Below are positions 62,531 to 64,000 of a DNA stretch of 64,000 nucleotides, piece after piece. The position numbers and the translations under genes were made by a program. This stretch comes from Apteryx mantelli (Eukaryota > Chordata > Aves > Apterygiformes > Apterygidae): contig NC_089990.1 in the NCBI RefSeq assembly GCF_036417845.1, forward strand, positions 3,918,001 through 3,982,000. The letters run 5' to 3'. Numbering within the stretch: position 1 is the stretch's first letter; each line of letters begins with the position of its first letter. Under the pieces are notes generated by a model. The model saw only the letters and a program-made list of their open reading frames with translations, made no database searches and was not told the origin of the DNA.

Positions 62531-62657
62531 GCCGCGCCGGTGCTGGTGCAGGCGGGAGCAGGGCTGTGCAGCAGGACGCCCAGGAGCCCCCGTGGAGGAG
62601 GTGCGGCTCCCGGCATCGTTTCCAACCGTGTAACGAGCGGCTCGGCCTCGCAACTGC

Positions 62658-62663
62658 AATAAA
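62658..62663 (+). terminator. IL2RG: IL2RG poly(A) signal AATAAA
   Basis: Canonical signal in GCAATAAAGCTCTGCTG, with a T/G-rich stretch following. It lies 408 bp after the stop codon. Confidence 0.85.
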
Positions 62664-62829
62664 GCTCTGCTGCGCTTGGCCTTGGCCCGTCTCGCATCCG
62701 AGGGCCGGGGGGGGGGGGGAGGGATGCCGGGGTCCGGCAGAGCCGCTCGCCCACGCCGGGAGCAGCCGGCTCCGCTCTGACCTCAGAAGTGCCGTGGGGC
62801 CGCCCGGCCCCGCACCCCGGACCGGCGGC

Positions 62830-62854
62830 ATGTTCATCTGCGTCAGGCACGGCA
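62830..62854 (+). CDS. CXorf65: CXorf65 exon 1
   Basis: MFICVRHG plus one base; donor GGCA|GTGGGT. The GGCGGCATG context is reasonable. Confidence 0.85.
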
Positions 62855-63770
62855 GTGGGTCCCCTGCCGGTCCCCCAAGTGGGGGGGCCCAGCGCCCCGG
62901 GGTGCTCGCGGGGCCCCAGCACGGCTGCCCTCTCCCCGCAGATAACCAGCGCTTTCTGGCCAACACCGACTGCCCCGTGCAGCTGCTGCTGCCCTACCTG
63001 CGGAGGAAGGCTGGGGTGCCGGCGGGGGGTGAGCGCCCGGCGGGGCCGTTTTGCAGCGGGGTGGTGGTGGTGGGGGGGGTCCATGGCCCCCCTGGCCCCC
63101 CCTTGCACAGCCACCCTGGCTTTCGCAGCCGTCCTCGACCTGTGCGACCCGCTGGGCATCCCCAAGCTGCTCTTCCAGGCGAAGCTGCAGAGCGAACGGG
63201 CCAGCAAGTTCTTCCCGGCGCCCGGCACCTACTACGTGTGCCGCGTCGAGTTCGGCGCGCCCGGTAGGTGCCCCCGGCAAGCGGGCACACGTACCCCCCC
63301 CCAACCCCCCTGCAGCCGGCCGGCGGGGGTCCCCGTGGTGCCCGGGGCGCTGCGGCGAGTGCGCCGGGGCTCTGCCGCAGGGACGCAGCAGGAGCACGCG
63401 TACCAGGCCTTGGTGCCGCTCCTCAAGGACCCCAGCCCGGAGCTGACGGGTCGGTGAGGGGATGGGGACGGGGACGGGGAGTGGGGGCAGCGGGGACCGG
63501 TCGCGCGAGCCAGCCCCCGGCCCCGTCTCCGGCTGCAGAAGCCCTGCGGCAGCACTGCGAGCACCAGCACCGGATCCGCCTCCAGACGCTGAGGACACTG
63601 GAGGGCAGGAGGATGCCGAATGCCGAGACGGCGCCCGCCACGGCACAAGCCCCCGCGGCGGTGAGGGGGCGGCCGTGGCACGGGGTGGCCGCGGGGGACG
63701 GGCCCTGCGCTCGCCCCCGGCGCAGCCAGCACAGCATGGCCCCGGCCACCTTCCCCGAGGCCTCGTGTGA
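62830..63770 (+). CDS. CXorf65: CXorf65 homologue, uncharacterised small protein (complete, 6 exons)
   Basis: The N-terminus MFICVRHG, the strings FLANTDCPVQLLLPYLRRKA, ASKFFPAPGTYYVCRVEFGA and AYQALVPLLKDPSPEL, and its place next to IL2RG match human CXorf65 (about 183 residues). Exons sum to 483 bp: 160 residues and stop TGA at 63768-63770. Exon 1 is 25 bp, as in human. The fold looks like a small ubiquitin-like or RA-like N-terminal domain (conserved up to about residue 105), then a basic helical segment and a short unconserved tail. No signal peptide or membrane helix. Function is unknown to me. The exon 4 donor (GTCGGT) is weak, and the last exon is the least certain. Confidence 0.88.
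62942..63028 (+). CDS. CXorf65: CXorf65 exon 2
   Basis: NNQRFLANTDCPVQLLLPYL onward to GVPAG. Acceptor CCGCAG|AT, donor GGGG|GTGAGC. Confidence 0.9.
63129..63263 (+). CDS. CXorf65: CXorf65 exon 3
   Basis: AVLDLCDPLGIPKLLFQAKL onward to CRVEFGAP. Most conserved block. Donor CCCG|GTAGGT. Confidence 0.92.
63381..63449 (+). CDS. CXorf65: CXorf65 exon 4
   Basis: GTQQEHAYQALVPLLKDPSP onward to ELT plus one base. Only the GTCGGT donor keeps frame; a stronger GTGAGG four bases on would shift it. Confidence 0.82.
63539..63660 (+). CDS. CXorf65: CXorf65 exon 5
   Basis: EALRQHCEHQHRIRLQTLRT onward, basic helix then an Ala/Pro tail. Donor GCG|GTGAGG. Confidence 0.8.
63726..63770 (+). CDS. CXorf65: CXorf65 exon 6 (terminal, tentative)
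   Basis: Acceptor GGCGCAG|CCA, then PAQHGPGHLPRGLV and TGA. The preceding intron would be only 65 bp. If it were retained, the same region would be read in another way. Confidence 0.55.
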   Translation, partial: PAQHGPGHLPRGLV

Positions 63771-63834
63771 CGGCGGGGACCTGCCGTCGGCCCTGCCCGG
63801 GGCCCTTCCCGCTCCCGCAGCCCCGGCGCCCGGC

Positions 63835-64000
63835 AGGCGCTTGCCTGTGTGGAGGGGGTCCCCGTGCCCTGTGTCCCCGTGTCCCGCCATCCCTGTGCTC
63901 CACGTCCCTGTGCCCCACATCCCCATGTCCTGCCATCCCTGTGCTCGCTGTCCCCATGCCCCATGTCCTGCCATCCCTGCGCTCGCTGTCCCCATGCCCC
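63835..64000. repeat. 38-bp-period minisatellite at right edge
   Basis: CTGTCCCCATGCCCCATGTC / CTGCCATCCCTG-type units. The last two copies are spaced exactly 38 bp, with earlier ones longer. The array runs off the window. Confidence 0.9.

Larger units (their letters stand above)
62251..62680 (+). other. IL2RG: IL2RG 3' UTR
   Basis: GC-rich 3' UTR of about 430 bp containing a 21-bp minisatellite and ending after the AATAAA at 62658. Confidence 0.8.

Noticed and set aside
61726-63228. 500-codon minus-strand open frame across IL2RG and CXorf65
   Set aside because: Antisense to well-supported exons and opened by GC-rich codon use and the 21-bp repeat.
62843-63964. 373-codon minus-strand frame at the right end
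   Set aside because: Antisense to CXorf65 exons and the terminal minisatellite; low-complexity composition.

Overview
This window is vertebrate nuclear DNA, most likely from a bird. The genes are split into short exons with GT-AG introns and show vertebrate protein sequence. The only interspersed repeats I can recognise are worn CR1/L3-type LINE fragments; I see no mammalian SINEs. Several blocks are very GC-rich and full of minisatellites, as in avian microchromosome-like DNA. The gene order CXorf65 - IL2RG - MED12 matches what is known of human Xq13.1, where NLGN3 lies on the far side of MED12. That block is on chromosome 4 in chicken as I recall.

Layout. (1) 1-18,700: no coding exon found. 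It holds two GC islands, an 87-bp perfect inverted repeat around the first island, a large GGTACC-bearing minisatellite, and one strong minus-strand splice donor in the second island. By synteny this could be the 5' end and first intron of NLGN3, but no neuroligin coding sequence is visible. (2) 19,100-57,110, minus strand: a complete MED12 gene. I placed 44 coding exons whose lengths sum to 6,498 bp, an open frame of 2,165 codons plus stop. The human protein is about 2,177 residues. (3) 57,111-57,969: a GC-rich head-to-head promoter interval. (4) 57,970-62,250, plus strand: a complete IL2RG (common cytokine receptor gamma chain), 8 exons, 360 residues, with poly(A) signal at 62,658. (5) 62,830-63,770, plus strand: a complete CXorf65 homologue, 6 exons, 160 residues. 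(6) 63,835 to the end: a minisatellite.

How the genes relate. MED12 belongs to the CDK8 kinase module of Mediator and is expected to be broadly expressed from its CpG island. IL2RG is a lymphoid cell-surface receptor subunit that starts only 860 bp away on the other strand. CXorf65 follows IL2RG about 150 bp past its poly(A) signal. They are syntenic neighbours, not an operon, and I infer no shared pathway.

I did not find a novel multigene system. The points worth a second look are structural: the inverted repeat flanking a GC island, MED12 exon 22 with a GC donor and a TA-microsatellite acceptor, a stretch of human MED12 apparently missing here, tandem repeats beside splice sites, and at least six minisatellites clustered around the GC-rich gene ends. 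Exon edges were set by hand from splice consensus plus reading frame and were not checked against transcripts.
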